From: JBAXTU01 sp037130015
GTDB taxonomy: Bacteria; Patescibacteriota; Patescibacteriia; 2-01-FULL-39-33
Direction: 5' to 3'
NCBI GenBank assembly: GCA_037130015.1
Contig: JBAXTU010000010.1
Location: 1-30,170, forward strand
DNA: 30,170 nt
Shown: positions 1 through 8,764 of the stretch, piece by piece
Layout: every line of letters starts with the position of its first letter
Numbering within the stretch: position 1 is the first letter of the stretch
Position numbers and translations under genes: made by a program
Notes under the pieces: model-generated
What the model was told of the DNA's origin: nothing
The model's input: only the letters and a program-made list of their open reading frames with translations
Databases searched by the model: none

Positions 1-1
1 C

Positions 2-2212
2 ATTAAAATTTATAATGCCGAGGAAGTAAGTATTAATAATAGTAATATTTACAATCCAACTCAGCCATTTAACTTCTTTGGTGATGATGTTTATAGCTAC
101 ATCAGCTATGGAATTAATAGTTCTCTATCAAACATTATTGATGTCACTAATAATTATTGGGGCAGTGCTGATGGTCCGACTACTGTTTCCGATGCTTATT
201 TAGGCCTTATCAAAGGAACAATTTTGTTTGAAGGAAATTTCAATTATCAACCTTATGCCACTTCGGCCATTGATTTGTTTCCCAAAAATAAAATCCTTAA
301 TCCGGTTATTCTAATTCCAGGTGTCTTGGGTAGTTGGCCCGATCTGTTGGGTCAATGGCAACTGGATCCGATTTTGAACACTTATGATAATTTATGGCAA
401 GCGCTAAAAAATGCCGGCTATGAAGAAGGTAAAAATTTATTCTCCCTGCCCTACAATTGGCGCTTGTCCAATGTTATCACAGCTGGATTATTAAAAACTA
501 AAATCCAAGAAATAAAAAATATTTGCAATTGCGATAAGGTTGATTTAGTTGCTCACTCCATGGGCGGAATAGTAGCTCGCACCTACATTGAAGGTGATGG
601 CTATAATAATGATGTAGATAAACTGATATTTTTGGCCACACCGCATTTGGGATCAACCAAAACCTATTTGATGTGGGCAAGTGGAATTCCTGGAATAAGA
701 AAGAGCGATTGGATATTTAGCAGAATTTTTAATGCAGAGGCAGAACGTAATGGTTTTGGTTCGGCCTCACAATATATCAGAAACAAGCCCATTGAATCGG
801 TTAATCAAATTTTACCAATTTATAGTTATCTACGTGACAAGGGCAGTAATTCTTTGCGCCAATATCCTGACAATTATCCACGCAACTACTTTTTGGAACA
901 GCTCAACCAAGCTGACAACTTGGCCAAACTAAATTCAGTACAAATTTATAATTTTTTGGCTAATACAACGGATGAAGAAACTATCACTAATTTACGAGTA
1001 GTGTCACATAATGACCCGTTCGGTGATTGGTCTTATGGCGAACCTGAAAATTTTGAATATTTATGGACTGACCAAGGAATAGAATACGGTCCAGGAGATA
1101 CCACGGTACCCAAAGGCAGTAATTCTAACTTTAATAATTCACCGGATATTATTATTGACAGTGATCACACAAGCATTCCCACAGACGCACAAAAACAAGT
1201 GATCAAAATTTTGACTGGCACAGAGCCAACAACCGAGGTTAGAGAAAATTTCGTACACAACGCGATTATGGTGCAAATACATTCGCCAGCTGATTTTGTC
1301 ATCACGGCGCCAGATGGCAAAAAACTAGGCTTTGGACAAAATCAAATTCCTAATGCTTTTTATACTAACATAGGTGAACAATTTGCAGTCATCAAAAACC
1401 CTCTTGAAGGCGAATATAAAGTTGACTTGACTGGCACGGGAAATGGTTCATATAAACTGGTTTTAAGCTACTTGGACGACCAAAACAATACTGACAATAG
1501 TTTTAATGGCCAAATCACTGTGGGCGAACAGCAATCATTCACAGCCAATTATAGCCAAGCATCGGGAACAAGTATTGAATTAAAACCAGTTGATCATACT
1601 CCACCAATTATTAATATTACCAACCCGATTGCTTCGTCTTCATATTTTCGCTCGGATATTTTGAATATTAATTATACGGCCATTGATGATTTTTCTGGCA
1701 CAGCCACCATATCAATAACTCTTAATAATCAACCACTCGCCACTTCAACTCTTAACTTATCAGCTTATCCAGTCGGGAATTACAATTTAGTTATCACGGC
1801 CATTGATGTCTCAGGCAATACAGCCAGTTCCACTGTTAATTTTCAAATCATCACTGACTTGCCACATACAATCAGCGATGTAAAAAATCTAACAGCTAAA
1901 AATCAAGCGTTAATGGCTGAGCTGACTGTTTTTCAACTGGCTTTAAAAACAACTAATGCAACCATTGATTTGGCCATTAAAACTAAACAAAAACTTGAAG
2001 CCTCAAATTATAATGCTAAAATTAAAAGCCAGCTAATAATGATGGCACAAAAAACCATTAACAAACTGACAGTCAGCCGAACAGAATTGATTAATAAAAC
2101 CTTTGACAGGCTTTCCAGACAACTGGAAAATTTATATAATCAAACCCAGCTGTCCGCCTCAGTCTATGCTATAATAAAATCAGACTTTGATTATTTAAAA
2201 ATTAATTTATAA
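2..2212 (+). CDS. Secreted beta-helix / LCAT-like lipase fusion protein (5'-truncated by window edge)
   Basis: The frame is open from the first codon in the window, so this is the 3' part of a longer gene; the TTG at 224 is not needed as a start. The first 70 codons read like the last turns of a right-handed beta-helix, including an N-N-Y-W-G-S-A-D-G-P-T motif. An alpha/beta-hydrolase domain follows. Its nucleophile elbow is A-H-S-M-G-G, with Ser at 557-559. The likely catalytic Asp (in G-D-T-T-V-P) is near 1097 and the His (in S-D-H-T-S) near 1166. A P-Y-N-W-R motif resembles the Y-D-W-R of lecithin:cholesterol acyltransferase-like lipases. After it come a beta-sandwich region, an Ig-like domain (about 1600-1850) and a helical, coiled-coil-like tail. 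I infer a cell-surface or secreted esterase/lipase. Family is fairly sure, substrate unknown. The signal peptide lies outside the window. Confidence 0.85.
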   Translation: MKIYNAEEVSINNSNIYNPTQPFNFFGDDVYSYISYGINSSLSNIIDVTNNYWGSADGPTTVSDAYLGLIKGTILFEGNFNYQPYATSAIDLFPKNKILNPVILIPGVLGSWPDLLGQWQLDPILNTYDNLWQALKNAGYEEGKNLFSLPYNWRLSNVITAGLLKTKIQEIKNICNCDKVDLVAHSMGGIVARTYIEGDGYNNDVDKLIFLATPHLGSTKTYLMWASGIPGIRKSDWIFSRIFNAEAERNGFGSASQYIRNKPIESVNQILPIYSYLRDKGSNSLRQYPDNYPRNYFLEQLNQADNLAKLNSVQIYNFLANTTDEETITNLRVVSHNDPFGDWSYGEPENFEYLWTDQGIEYGPGDTTVPKGSNSNFNNSPDIIIDSDHTSIPTDAQKQVIKILTGTEPTTEVRENFVHNAIMVQIHSPADFVITAPDGKKLGFGQNQIPNAFYTNIGEQFAVIKNPLEGEYKVDLTGTGNGSYKLVLSYLDDQNNTDNSFNGQITVGEQQSFTANYSQASGTSIELKPVDHTPPIINITNPIASSSYFRSDILNINYTAIDDFSGTATISITLNNQPLATSTLNLSAYPVGNYNLVITAIDVSGNTASSTVNFQIITDLPHTISDVKNLTAKNQALMAELTVFQLALKTTNATIDLAIKTKQKLEASNYNAKIKSQLIMMAQKTINKLTVSRTELINKTFDRLSRQLENLYNQTQLSASVYAIIKSDFDYLKINL

Positions 2213-2216
2213 TTTT

Positions 2217-2600
2217 ATGTCAAAAAAATCAAAAAATATTTTAAAAGCCTTTTTGTTAGTATGGCTGATCATTATTTTGATCATTATTTTTACGCCATCA
2301 TTTGGCCATTTATATGAAAAAATCATTGGTAAAAAAATACATAACAGTTTTATAGGCTCTGAACACCCAGAATATCTTGAGGGTTTTTTTATGGCTTACG
2401 TTTTTTTTATTTCTTTATCGCTCACTATTTTTGGAGGTAAAAATAAATATTATATTATTTTAGTTTTTGTTGGTCTAGATTTACTATTATTCTTCGGCTT
2501 TTGGGAAGGATTTATTATAGACGCTGGCACTGCCAGTATCGGCTGGCTACTTGGCGAAGGAATATTAAAAACTTATAAACTCCTTAAACCCAAAAAATAA
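2217..2600 (+). CDS. Small integral membrane protein, unrecognised
   Basis: This 127-residue protein has three strongly hydrophobic stretches, roughly residues 9-27, 57-73 and 79-98, and a Lys-rich C-terminus. The ATG lies 4 bases after the stop of the lipase gene, so the two are probably co-transcribed. They are followed by a strong intrinsic terminator. I do not recognise the family. The topology resembles VanZ-like small membrane proteins, but no diagnostic residue supports that name. Confidence 0.65.
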   Translation: MSKKSKNILKAFLLVWLIIILIIIFTPSFGHLYEKIIGKKIHNSFIGSEHPEYLEGFFMAYVFFISLSLTIFGGKNKYYIILVFVGLDLLLFFGFWEGFIIDAGTASIGWLLGEGILKTYKLLKPKK

Positions 2601-2610
2601 AAACTACCTT

Positions 2611-2640
2611 CCGCTCCCTAATTTTCGGGAGCGGTTTTTT
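2611..2640 (+). terminator. Intrinsic terminator
   Basis: A perfect 8-bp stem CCGCTCCC/GGGAGCGG encloses an 8-nt loop and is followed by six T. It closes the lipase/membrane-protein unit. Confidence 0.9.
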
Positions 2641-2642
2641 GT

Positions 2643-2679
2643 TTGAAAAAAAACCCAAAAAATGCCATACTAATGGCAT
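2643..2679 (+). promoter_or_regulatory. Promoter with overlapping dyad for the ECF sigma gene, apparently leaderless
   Basis: TTGAAA (2643-2648) is followed after 17 bp by CATACT (2666-2671), which ends 6 nt before the ATG at 2678. A perfect inverted repeat ATGCCAT-acta-ATGGCAT (2662-2679) spans the -10 region and the first bases of the start codon. A repressor or autoregulator could bind there. The -10 match is modest. Confidence 0.5.
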
Positions 2680-3235
2680 GTTAGAAAATGAAGACCAAGA
2701 ACTAATTCAAAAATATTTGTCCGGCGACAATGCGTCGCTGGGTTTTTTGATAAAAAAATACCTTGGCCCTATTTACGGCTTTGCCTATCGCTATACAAAT
2801 AATGTCCAAGAAGCCGAGGATATTACTCAAGAAACATATCTACGTGTTTGGAAACACTTAAAAAAATTTGATAAAAATAAAAACTTCAAAACTTGGCTAT
2901 TTACCATTGCCAAAAACGCTTCGCTGGATTTCTTAAAAAAGAAAAAAACTATTTCGTTTTCTGCTTTTGATCAAGAAGACGGCAGTAATACAATCTTAGA
3001 CACAATAGCTGATGATCAGCCCTTGCCCGATGAAATTATTAGTTATATTCAAGACAAAGAAAAATTAAAATCGGCCATGGAAAAATTATCACCGACCTAT
3101 CGCGCCATTTTGAATTTGTATTATGATAATGAATTTAATTTCCGGGAAATTTCTGAAATCACAAATGAACCACTAAATACAGTTAAAAGCCGGCATCGCC
3201 GAGCCATCGCCGAACTCAAAAAATATCTAACTTAA
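2678..3235 (+). CDS. ECF-type RNA polymerase sigma factor
   Basis: This 185-residue protein has sigma-70 region 2 near residues 20-90, with the E-A-E-D-I-T-Q-E-T-Y-L-R-V-W core-binding helix and a following F-K-T-W-L-F-T-I-A-K-N segment. Region 4 is at residues about 125-180 and has an HTH ending in N-T-V-K-S-R-H-R-R-A. There is no region 1 or 3, as expected for an ECF sigma. I chose the ATG at 2678. The longer frame starts at a TTG inside the upstream terminator, and the ATG sits 6 nt after a -10 box. It heads the exporter gene cluster, which suggests that it directs transcription of that cluster. Target promoters were not identified. Confidence 0.9.
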   Translation: MLENEDQELIQKYLSGDNASLGFLIKKYLGPIYGFAYRYTNNVQEAEDITQETYLRVWKHLKKFDKNKNFKTWLFTIAKNASLDFLKKKKTISFSAFDQEDGSNTILDTIADDQPLPDEIISYIQDKEKLKSAMEKLSPTYRAILNLYYDNEFNFREISEITNEPLNTVKSRHRRAIAELKKYLT

Positions 3236-3244
3236 ATAATTAAA

Positions 3245-3272
3245 AAAGACGCTTGCACCAAAAAGCGTCTTT
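3245..3272 (+). terminator. Weak terminator or attenuator-like hairpin
   Basis: A 10-bp stem AAAGACGCTT/AAGCGTCTTT with an 8-nt loop lies between the sigma gene and the exporter cluster. The T run after it is broken (TTTCATT), so partial read-through into the downstream genes is plausible. Confidence 0.55.
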
Positions 3273-3290
3273 CATTCGTATTATAAATAT

Positions 3291-3692
3291 ATGGAAAACC
3301 AAAGTCACAAACTTAATTCAGACATTCCCAACCCAAACCCAGAACTATTTGATCAGGTCATGGGCCGAATCAGCCAAATAAACTCCCGGGCCGTCAAAGC
3401 CAAGGTTTTTTTATTTTCCCTGCTTTCAATATGCTCCATAGCCGGTCTTATTCCCTTGACCAATTTGGCTCTGAACAATTTATCTAATTCTGAGTTTTAT
3501 CAATTCTTTTCTTTACTCTTTTCCGACTCGGACGCCATTTTTCGCTACTGGCAATCATTCGCCTTGGCCATTATAGAAACTCTACCGATTTTAGAAATCG
3601 CCTTGGTACTGCTCATGATAATTATTTTTTTGGAATCAATTAAAATGCTATCACAAAACCTGCGTTTAATTCATAAAACAAAACTAATATAA
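3291..3692 (+). CDS. Two-pass membrane protein in anti-sigma position
   Basis: This 133-residue protein has an N-terminal cytoplasmic segment of about 37 residues with an N-P-N-P-E-L-F-D-Q-V-M motif. Two transmembrane helices follow (about 38-60 and 91-115), separated by an acidic and aromatic loop. It follows the ECF sigma gene and sits 4 bases before the next gene. By position and layout it is a candidate membrane-bound anti-sigma factor. However, I see no zinc-binding anti-sigma (HxxxCxxC) motif, so that role is inference. It could equally be a small structural subunit of the exporter. Confidence 0.6.
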   Translation: MENQSHKLNSDIPNPNPELFDQVMGRISQINSRAVKAKVFLFSLLSICSIAGLIPLTNLALNNLSNSEFYQFFSLLFSDSDAIFRYWQSFALAIIETLPILEIALVLLMIIIFLESIKMLSQNLRLIHKTKLI

Positions 3693-3696
3693 AAAT

Positions 3697-4188
3697 ATGG
3701 ACGAAAAAAAAGTTTTTAACTCAAAAATATTCAATGGTTTGATCTTGGGCGTTATGGCCATAATTATTATTTTATTGGTTTTTGCCGCTGGCATGTTCAT
3801 CGGCTTTCGCAAAGCTGACTTTTCTTACCAATGGGGCGAAAACTATCATCGCAATTTTGCCGGACCGCGTGGCGGTTTCATGCAAAATTTTTCAGGCCGA
3901 GATTTCATTGATGCGCACGGCACTTTTGGCCAAGTGATTCAAAACAGTTCTTCAACACTGACAATCAAAAGTAACGACGGGGCAGAAAAAAATATTTTAA
4001 TTAACGCCAGCACAGTCATTAGAAAATTCAGAGATGAAATAAAAATTTCTGACATAAACATCGGAGACAATTTGGTAATTATCGGCGATCCTGATCAGTC
4101 AGGACAAATCCAAGCCAACTTAATCCGCCTAATGCCACCGCCTCCGACAGATAATCTGCCACCCCTAAACCCTCAACCTCAACAATAA
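3697..4188 (+). CDS. Membrane-anchored DUF5666-like protein
   Basis: This 163-residue protein has one N-terminal transmembrane anchor (about 13-35). A short linker with G-F-R-K and R-G-G-F patches follows, then a beta-rich domain (about 75-147). That domain has the DUF5666 pattern: G-x-V-I ... L-T-I ..., a T-V-I strand, I-G-D-N-L-V-I-I-G, then G-Q-I-Q-A-N-L-I. The tail is Pro/Gln-rich. A second protein with the same layout lies at 8021, so the exporter genes are bracketed by a related pair. A periplasmic or cell-envelope location is inferred from the anchor. The molecular role is unknown. Confidence 0.7.
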   Translation: MDEKKVFNSKIFNGLILGVMAIIIILLVFAAGMFIGFRKADFSYQWGENYHRNFAGPRGGFMQNFSGRDFIDAHGTFGQVIQNSSSTLTIKSNDGAEKNILINASTVIRKFRDEIKISDINIGDNLVIIGDPDQSGQIQANLIRLMPPPPTDNLPPLNPQPQQ

Positions 4189-4202
4189 CTTAAAAATAAT
4201 CT

Positions 4203-6035
4203 ATGATTAAAAAAATCAAAAAACATAAAGCGCTCTCAGCCATCGTCGTAATTGTTTTAATAATTATCGCATTTTTTATTTATAAAAACATGGCCAGCAG
4301 TGCCACTCAAACCACATATTACCTTGAAGCTGTAGCCAAAGATAGCATTGTTAGCACAGTCTCTGGAGCCGGCCAAGTTTCGGCTTCCAGCCAAGTGGAT
4401 ATCAAGCCCAGCGTCTCCGGCGATCTCACCAAAATATTTGTCACCAACAACCAAGAAGTTAAATCCGGCGATCTTTTGATTCAATTGGACAATACTGATG
4501 CTTTAAAATCAGTGCGTGATGCCCAAGCCAATTTGGCCAACGCTCAATTAAACTTGGCCAAACTTAAAAGAGGCGTCTTGCCAGAACAACTAGACAGCTA
4601 TAAATTGCAACTAGGTAGTGCCAACACTAGTCTGACTAATGCACAAAATAATCTGCCCATCGTCACAGCCAAAGCCCAAACAGATTTACAAAATTTGTAT
4701 GACAATTCAAAAAATATTATTTTTGATGCTTACAATAAATCTAATGACTCCATCAATCGCGGATTAGATGGTATTATGAGCAACAACGGCAATTCTAATG
4801 CGGAATTATCTTTTCTTTCTGCTGACTCTCAAGCATCTACTAATGCCTCTTCAGAGTATTTAAGCGCTCTCTCGGCTTTGAAAAATTTAAAAGACATTTA
4901 TAATAATTATCCGACTGATCAATCAGGCATTGATACTGCCATGTTAAATTCAGCCAAAGAGCTAAACACTGTCGTTCAATTTTTTAACAGCTTGCGTGAT
5001 GCTTTGAATTTATCAATTGTCACAGGCTCGCAAACCCAAGACACTCTTAATGGCTACAAAAGTAGTGTCTCTTCTATGCTTACCAGTGCCAATTCTTCCT
5101 TGACTGCTATCACCACTCAGCAAAAATCAATCGCCAGTCAAAAAATTACTAATAGCAACAATATTACAACCGCTCAAAATCAAATTACCAGCGCGCAAAA
5201 CTCTCTAGCTCAAGCGCAAAATAATTATGATTTGCAAACAGCTCCGCCCGACTCCATTACTCTTCAATCACAACAAATTTCAGTCAGCCAAGCAGCTTCA
5301 TCTTTGGCCAATGCCCAGAGCAAATTAGCTGACTATTCTATCAAAGCTCCTTTTGACGGTATTGTCACTAATCTTGTTTCCGCTTCTGGTTATTCAGCTT
5401 CAAACAATACTATTCTAGCCTCGGTCATTACCAAACAACAAATTGCCAATATCACTCTCAATGAAATTGATGCGGCCAAAGTCAAGGTCGGCCAAAAAGC
5501 TTCACTCAGTTTTAGTGCTATTACTGATTTGGAAATAACCGGCAAAGTCGTTCAAATGGATACTATCGGTACAACCGCTCAAGGTGTGGTCAGTTATGGC
5601 GCGAAAATCGCTCTGGACACTCAAGACGAACGTATCAAGCCGGGCATGAGTGTTTCTGTTTCTATTATTACCGATTCAAGAATAAACGTTTTAGTGGTTC
5701 CAAGCTCCGCCGTCAAAACTTCTAACGGCGCCAGCTATGTACAAATGTTGGACAATCCAGTCTCAGCTGATCAAGCCACTCAAGGCGTGGTTTATGCCGG
5801 CACGCCAAAACGCCAAACAGTAGTCATAGGACTTTCTGATGATACTTACACTGAAATTATTTCTGGTCTAAATGAAGGTGATCAAATTATTACCAAGACA
5901 ACCACTGCCACCAAAACCACAACCTCGGCCACCGCACCCAGTATCTTACAAAGTGTTGGTGGCAATAGAGCGGGTGGAGCAACCGGTGGCGCTGTTCGCG
6001 CTACAACCGGCGGTGGTGCAACTAGAGGAAATTAA
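4203..6035 (+). CDS. MacA/HlyD-family membrane-fusion adaptor subunit
   Basis: This 610-residue protein has an N-terminal transmembrane helix (about 10-28). The first half of a biotinyl-lipoyl-like domain follows (about 50-95, with V-S-G-D-L-T-K-I-F-V and G-D-L-L-I-Q-L-D). A very long Gln/Asn/Ala-rich helical hairpin spans about 98-375. The second lipoyl half begins at K-A-P-F-D-G-I-V, and beta-barrel and membrane-proximal domains follow. The C-terminus is a low-complexity Thr/Gly/Arg tail. It lies directly before an ABC ATPase and a FtsX-like permease, so it is probably the adaptor of a MacAB-type exporter. Cells of this type are expected to lack an outer membrane, so it would work without a TolC-like channel. 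The hairpin is longer than in typical MacA. Confidence 0.88.
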   Translation: MIKKIKKHKALSAIVVIVLIIIAFFIYKNMASSATQTTYYLEAVAKDSIVSTVSGAGQVSASSQVDIKPSVSGDLTKIFVTNNQEVKSGDLLIQLDNTDALKSVRDAQANLANAQLNLAKLKRGVLPEQLDSYKLQLGSANTSLTNAQNNLPIVTAKAQTDLQNLYDNSKNIIFDAYNKSNDSINRGLDGIMSNNGNSNAELSFLSADSQASTNASSEYLSALSALKNLKDIYNNYPTDQSGIDTAMLNSAKELNTVVQFFNSLRDALNLSIVTGSQTQDTLNGYKSSVSSMLTSANSSLTAITTQQKSIASQKITNSNNITTAQNQITSAQNSLAQAQNNYDLQTAPPDSITLQSQQISVSQAASSLANAQSKLADYSIKAPFDGIVTNLVSASGYSASNNTILASVITKQQIANITLNEIDAAKVKVGQKASLSFSAITDLEITGKVVQMDTIGTTAQGVVSYGAKIALDTQDERIKPGMSVSVSIITDSRINVLVVPSSAVKTSNGASYVQMLDNPVSADQATQGVVYAGTPKRQTVVIGLSDDTYTEIISGLNEGDQIITKTTTATKTTTSATAPSILQSVGGNRAGGATGGAVRATTGGGATRGN

Positions 6036-6043
6036 CAATCACC

Positions 6044-6745
6044 ATGATTGAAATAAAAAATATAACTAAAATTTACAAGACCGGCACCATTGAACTAGCC
6101 GCTCTAAACGGCGTGAGCTTCACCATTAAAGATGGCGAGTTTGTGGCTATCATGGGTCCATCAGGTTCTGGCAAATCAACTTTGATGCACATTTTGGGTG
6201 CCCTAGACACGCCAACAAGTGGTACTTATTTTCTTGATGGTAAAGATGTGTCCACTCTTGATGAAGACGAACTCGCCAACATCAGAAAAAATAAAATCGG
6301 TTTTGTTTTTCAAGCTTTTAATCTTTTAAAACGAGCGACTGTGTTGCGTAATGTCATGTTGCCACTGGTTTATGCTGGCGTTGATCACGAAGAAAGATTG
6401 CGTCGCGCCGAAGAGGCACTTCTCTCTGCCGGGCTGGATAAAGAACATTTTTTTCATTTATCAAATCAACTGTCTGGCGGACAAATCCAACGTGTGGCCA
6501 TTGCTCGCGCGCTCGTCAATAATCCAACTCTTATTTTGGCTGACGAACCAACCGGAAATTTAGATACCAAAACTGGCGATATTGTTCTTGGTACTTTTCA
6601 AAGATTAAATAAAGAACAAGGCAAAACAATTATTCTCATCACTCATGAACATGATGTGGCTCTGCACGCAGATAGAATTATTCATATTCGCGACGGCGAA
6701 ATCGTGAGCGATTCATCAACTCATACTAAAAAACATATCAAATAA
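6044..6745 (+). CDS. MacB/LolD-type ABC transporter ATP-binding protein
   Basis: This 233-residue nucleotide-binding subunit has all the hallmarks. Walker A G-P-S-G-S-G-K-S-T is at 38-46, the Q-loop Gln at 90, the signature L-S-G-G-Q at 143-147, Walker B L-I-L-A-D-E at 163-168, the D-loop G-N-L-D after it, and the switch His at 201. Length and sequence match the MacB/LolD/FtsE-like group that pairs with FtsX-fold permeases. The ATG is 8 bases after the adaptor stop, and the permease follows after 4 bases. It should energise the exporter at the cytoplasmic face. Confidence 0.95.
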   Translation: MIEIKNITKIYKTGTIELAALNGVSFTIKDGEFVAIMGPSGSGKSTLMHILGALDTPTSGTYFLDGKDVSTLDEDELANIRKNKIGFVFQAFNLLKRATVLRNVMLPLVYAGVDHEERLRRAEEALLSAGLDKEHFFHLSNQLSGGQIQRVAIARALVNNPTLILADEPTGNLDTKTGDIVLGTFQRLNKEQGKTIILITHEHDVALHADRIIHIRDGEIVSDSSTHTKKHIK

Positions 6746-6749
6746 TTTT

Positions 6750-7973
6750 ATGCGACTATCAGATATTTTTGAAGAAATTTATTCGGCTCTGTCTGGAAAT
6801 AAAGCCAGATCATTTTTGACCATTCTTGGTATTGTTATTGGCATCAGTTCTGTCATTGCCATGTTAGCCATTGGTCAAGGCGCGCAAAGTTCTATCACGA
6901 GTAGCATTCAATCAATTGGTTCAAATTTAATCATGGTCATGCCTGGAGCGCAAAGAGGCCCTGGGGCTTTTGTCAGTGCTGGTCGTGGTTCTGCCAGAAC
7001 ACTAAAACTTTCCGATGCTACTGCTATTGCCACCCAAATTCCTGATGTCAAAGCAGTGGCCGCTGATGTTAGTGGTCGTTATCAAGTGACTGCCGCCGGT
7101 CAAAACACCAATACCTCAGTGATTGGCACAGTGCCTTCATACACTGATGTTCGCAATGTGCAAATAGAAAGCGGAACATTTATCACTGATCAAAATATTA
7201 CTAATTTATCAAAGGTGGCTGTCATTGGTCCAACCACCAGAGATGATTTGTTTGGTGTTGGATCTGATCCTGTTGGTCAAACCATTCGTATCAAACAATT
7301 AGATTTCAAAATTGTTGGTGTAACTAAAGCCAAAGGTGGCAGTGGTTTCAATAATCAAGATGATGTCATTTATGTACCTATTACCACGGCTCAACAATTC
7401 TTGGCTGGCAATCAATATGTTTCTACTATTAGTGTTTCAGCCGCCAGCGCTGATGCCTCAACTAATGTCCAAACAGAAATTACAGCTTTGCTTTTAGAAC
7501 TCCACAAAATCAGCGACCCCTTGGCTGCCGACTTTAATATTATGAATCAAGCTGACATTGCGGCTACTGCTTCCAGTGTTGCCCAAATATTCACTATTCT
7601 CTTGGGCTCGGTCGCTGGTATTTCGCTCGTGGTCGGTGGTATTGGCATTATGAATATGATGCTCACCACTGTCACAGAAAGAACCAAAGAAATTGGATTA
7701 CGCAAAGCCATTGGCGCCCAGCGTCGTGATATTAGTTTGCAATTTTTGTTAGAAGCCATCACCCTCACTTTTATTGGTGGCATTATTGGAGTGGCTCTGG
7801 GGTGGGGTGTATCTTTTGGTATCACTTATTTCGGATTACTACAAACACAAGTCAGTTGGTTTTCAATTATTTTGGCTTTCAGCGTTTCGGCAATTATCGG
7901 CATTGTCTTTGGCTATTACCCGGCTCAACGCGCGGCTCGCCTTAATCCGATCGAAGCTTTGCGTTTTGAATAA
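6750..7973 (+). CDS. MacB-like FtsX-family ABC permease
   Basis: This 407-residue permease has the MacB layout. TM1 is near 20-45 (L-T-I-L-G-I-V-I-G-I-S-S-V). A large extracytoplasmic domain spans about 50-265, followed by three C-terminal helices (about 275-300, 325-350 and 365-395). The conserved T-E-R-T-K-E-I-G-L-R-K-A-I-G-A motif and the ending P-A-x-x-A-A-R-L-N-P-I-E-A-L-R are intact. The ATPase is a separate protein just upstream, unlike the fused E. coli MacB. With the adaptor it forms a tripartite-like exporter for peptides, lipids or antimicrobials. The substrate is unknown. Confidence 0.93.
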   Translation: MRLSDIFEEIYSALSGNKARSFLTILGIVIGISSVIAMLAIGQGAQSSITSSIQSIGSNLIMVMPGAQRGPGAFVSAGRGSARTLKLSDATAIATQIPDVKAVAADVSGRYQVTAAGQNTNTSVIGTVPSYTDVRNVQIESGTFITDQNITNLSKVAVIGPTTRDDLFGVGSDPVGQTIRIKQLDFKIVGVTKAKGGSGFNNQDDVIYVPITTAQQFLAGNQYVSTISVSAASADASTNVQTEITALLLELHKISDPLAADFNIMNQADIAATASSVAQIFTILLGSVAGISLVVGGIGIMNMMLTTVTERTKEIGLRKAIGAQRRDISLQFLLEAITLTFIGGIIGVALGWGVSFGITYFGLLQTQVSWFSIILAFSVSAIIGIVFGYYPAQRAARLNPIEALRFE

Positions 7974-8020
7974 AATTTCAATTTAAAAATAATTAATAAA
8001 TAAAAATAAAAATAAAAATT

Positions 8021-8512
8021 ATGAAGAACACAATTCTTGTAGCCATTATTGTGGCAGTCGTTTTTGGAGCCGGCGGTTTTTACGGCGGTATGCAATTTAG
8101 CAAAGGTAAAAACAGCACACCAAATTTTGCCGGCGGTAATTTCCGTGGCGGAGCAAATGCTGGTGCTGGCATGGCTGGCGGAGCACAAAGACGTGGCCAA
8201 GCTGGCGGTGGTTTTGTCAACGGACAAATTCTTTCTGCAGATGCTAATAGTTTGACAATTCAATTACGCCAAGGTAACAATGCGACGGGCACCACCGCTA
8301 ATGCCGGATCAAAAATAGTTTTATTTTCTGATGCGACTGAAGTCGGAAAATTTGTCAGTGGCACGCCAGCTGATTTGGTAGCCGGTGCTAATGTCATGGT
8401 GACTGGAAAAACCAACACAGATGGCAGTATCTCAGCTCAATCAATCCAAATCCGTCCGATTGGCGCGCCTAATGGCGGTCCTGGCGAAGCACCAATTCCT
8501 CCAGTCAAATAA
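8021..8512 (+). CDS. Membrane-anchored DUF5666-like protein, second copy
   Basis: This 163-residue protein has an N-terminal membrane anchor (about 5-26). A Gly/Ala/Arg-rich flexible linker follows (about 33-66), then a DUF5666-like beta domain (about 67-148, with G-Q-I-L-S-A-D, L-T-I-Q-L, T-E-V-G, G-A-N-V-M-V-T-G and G-S-I-S-A-Q-S-I-Q-I). It ends in a Pro-rich tail. Its layout and length match the protein at 3697. It follows the permease by 47 bases and ends just before a strong terminator, so it is probably the last gene of the exporter operon. The linker suggests a domain held away from the membrane. Confidence 0.75.
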   Translation: MKNTILVAIIVAVVFGAGGFYGGMQFSKGKNSTPNFAGGNFRGGANAGAGMAGGAQRRGQAGGGFVNGQILSADANSLTIQLRQGNNATGTTANAGSKIVLFSDATEVGKFVSGTPADLVAGANVMVTGKTNTDGSISAQSIQIRPIGAPNGGPGEAPIPPVK

Positions 8513-8529
8513 TAATTTAATCAAAAACA

Positions 8530-8561
8530 AAACTCCTCCCAATTGCTCGGGAGGAGTTTTT
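8530..8561. terminator. Bidirectional intrinsic terminator
   Basis: The stem CTCCTCCC/GGGAGGAG (8533-8540 and 8549-8556) is flanked by an A-rich run on the left and a T run on the right. It can serve both the exporter operon (+) and the zinc-ribbon gene (-). Confidence 0.88.
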
Positions 8562-8579
8562 ATTTACGCCACTCTAATA

Positions 8580-8762
8580 TTAGAATCTGCGTTTTGGCCT
8601 ATCTTGCTGTCTTTGCCTATGGCAATCGCGGCAATAAATAGGTCTAGTACCATCTGGTTCAAACGGCAATTCGGTGATTTCGGCACCGCAACCTGAACAG
8701 GTCCAATGACCCTGATACATTTTTCTTTGGCCAAAATCGTTTTGGCTTTGATTGTTGTACAT
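8580..8762 (-). CDS. CxxC...CxxC zinc-ribbon miniprotein
   Basis: This 60-residue basic protein has a zinc-ribbon pair C-S-G-C and C-R-D-C separated by 18 residues, with the segment E-I-T-E-L-P-F-E-P-D between them. It ends in a Gln/Arg-rich tail. I recognise this as the small CxxC-x17-CxxC type of protein that is common and often multicopy in Patescibacteria; the spacing here is one longer. The function is unknown; a nucleic-acid-binding role is inferred from the charge and fold. It starts with ATG and is divergent from the membrane protein at 8975. Confidence 0.85.
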   Translation of the reverse strand: MYNNQSQNDFGQRKMYQGHWTCSGCGAEITELPFEPDGTRPIYCRDCHRQRQQDRPKRRF

Positions 8763-8764
8763 CT

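Noticed and set aside
224..226. TTG as start codon of the lipase gene
   Set aside because: The frame is open to the window edge and upstream residues look like beta-helix, so the gene starts outside the window.
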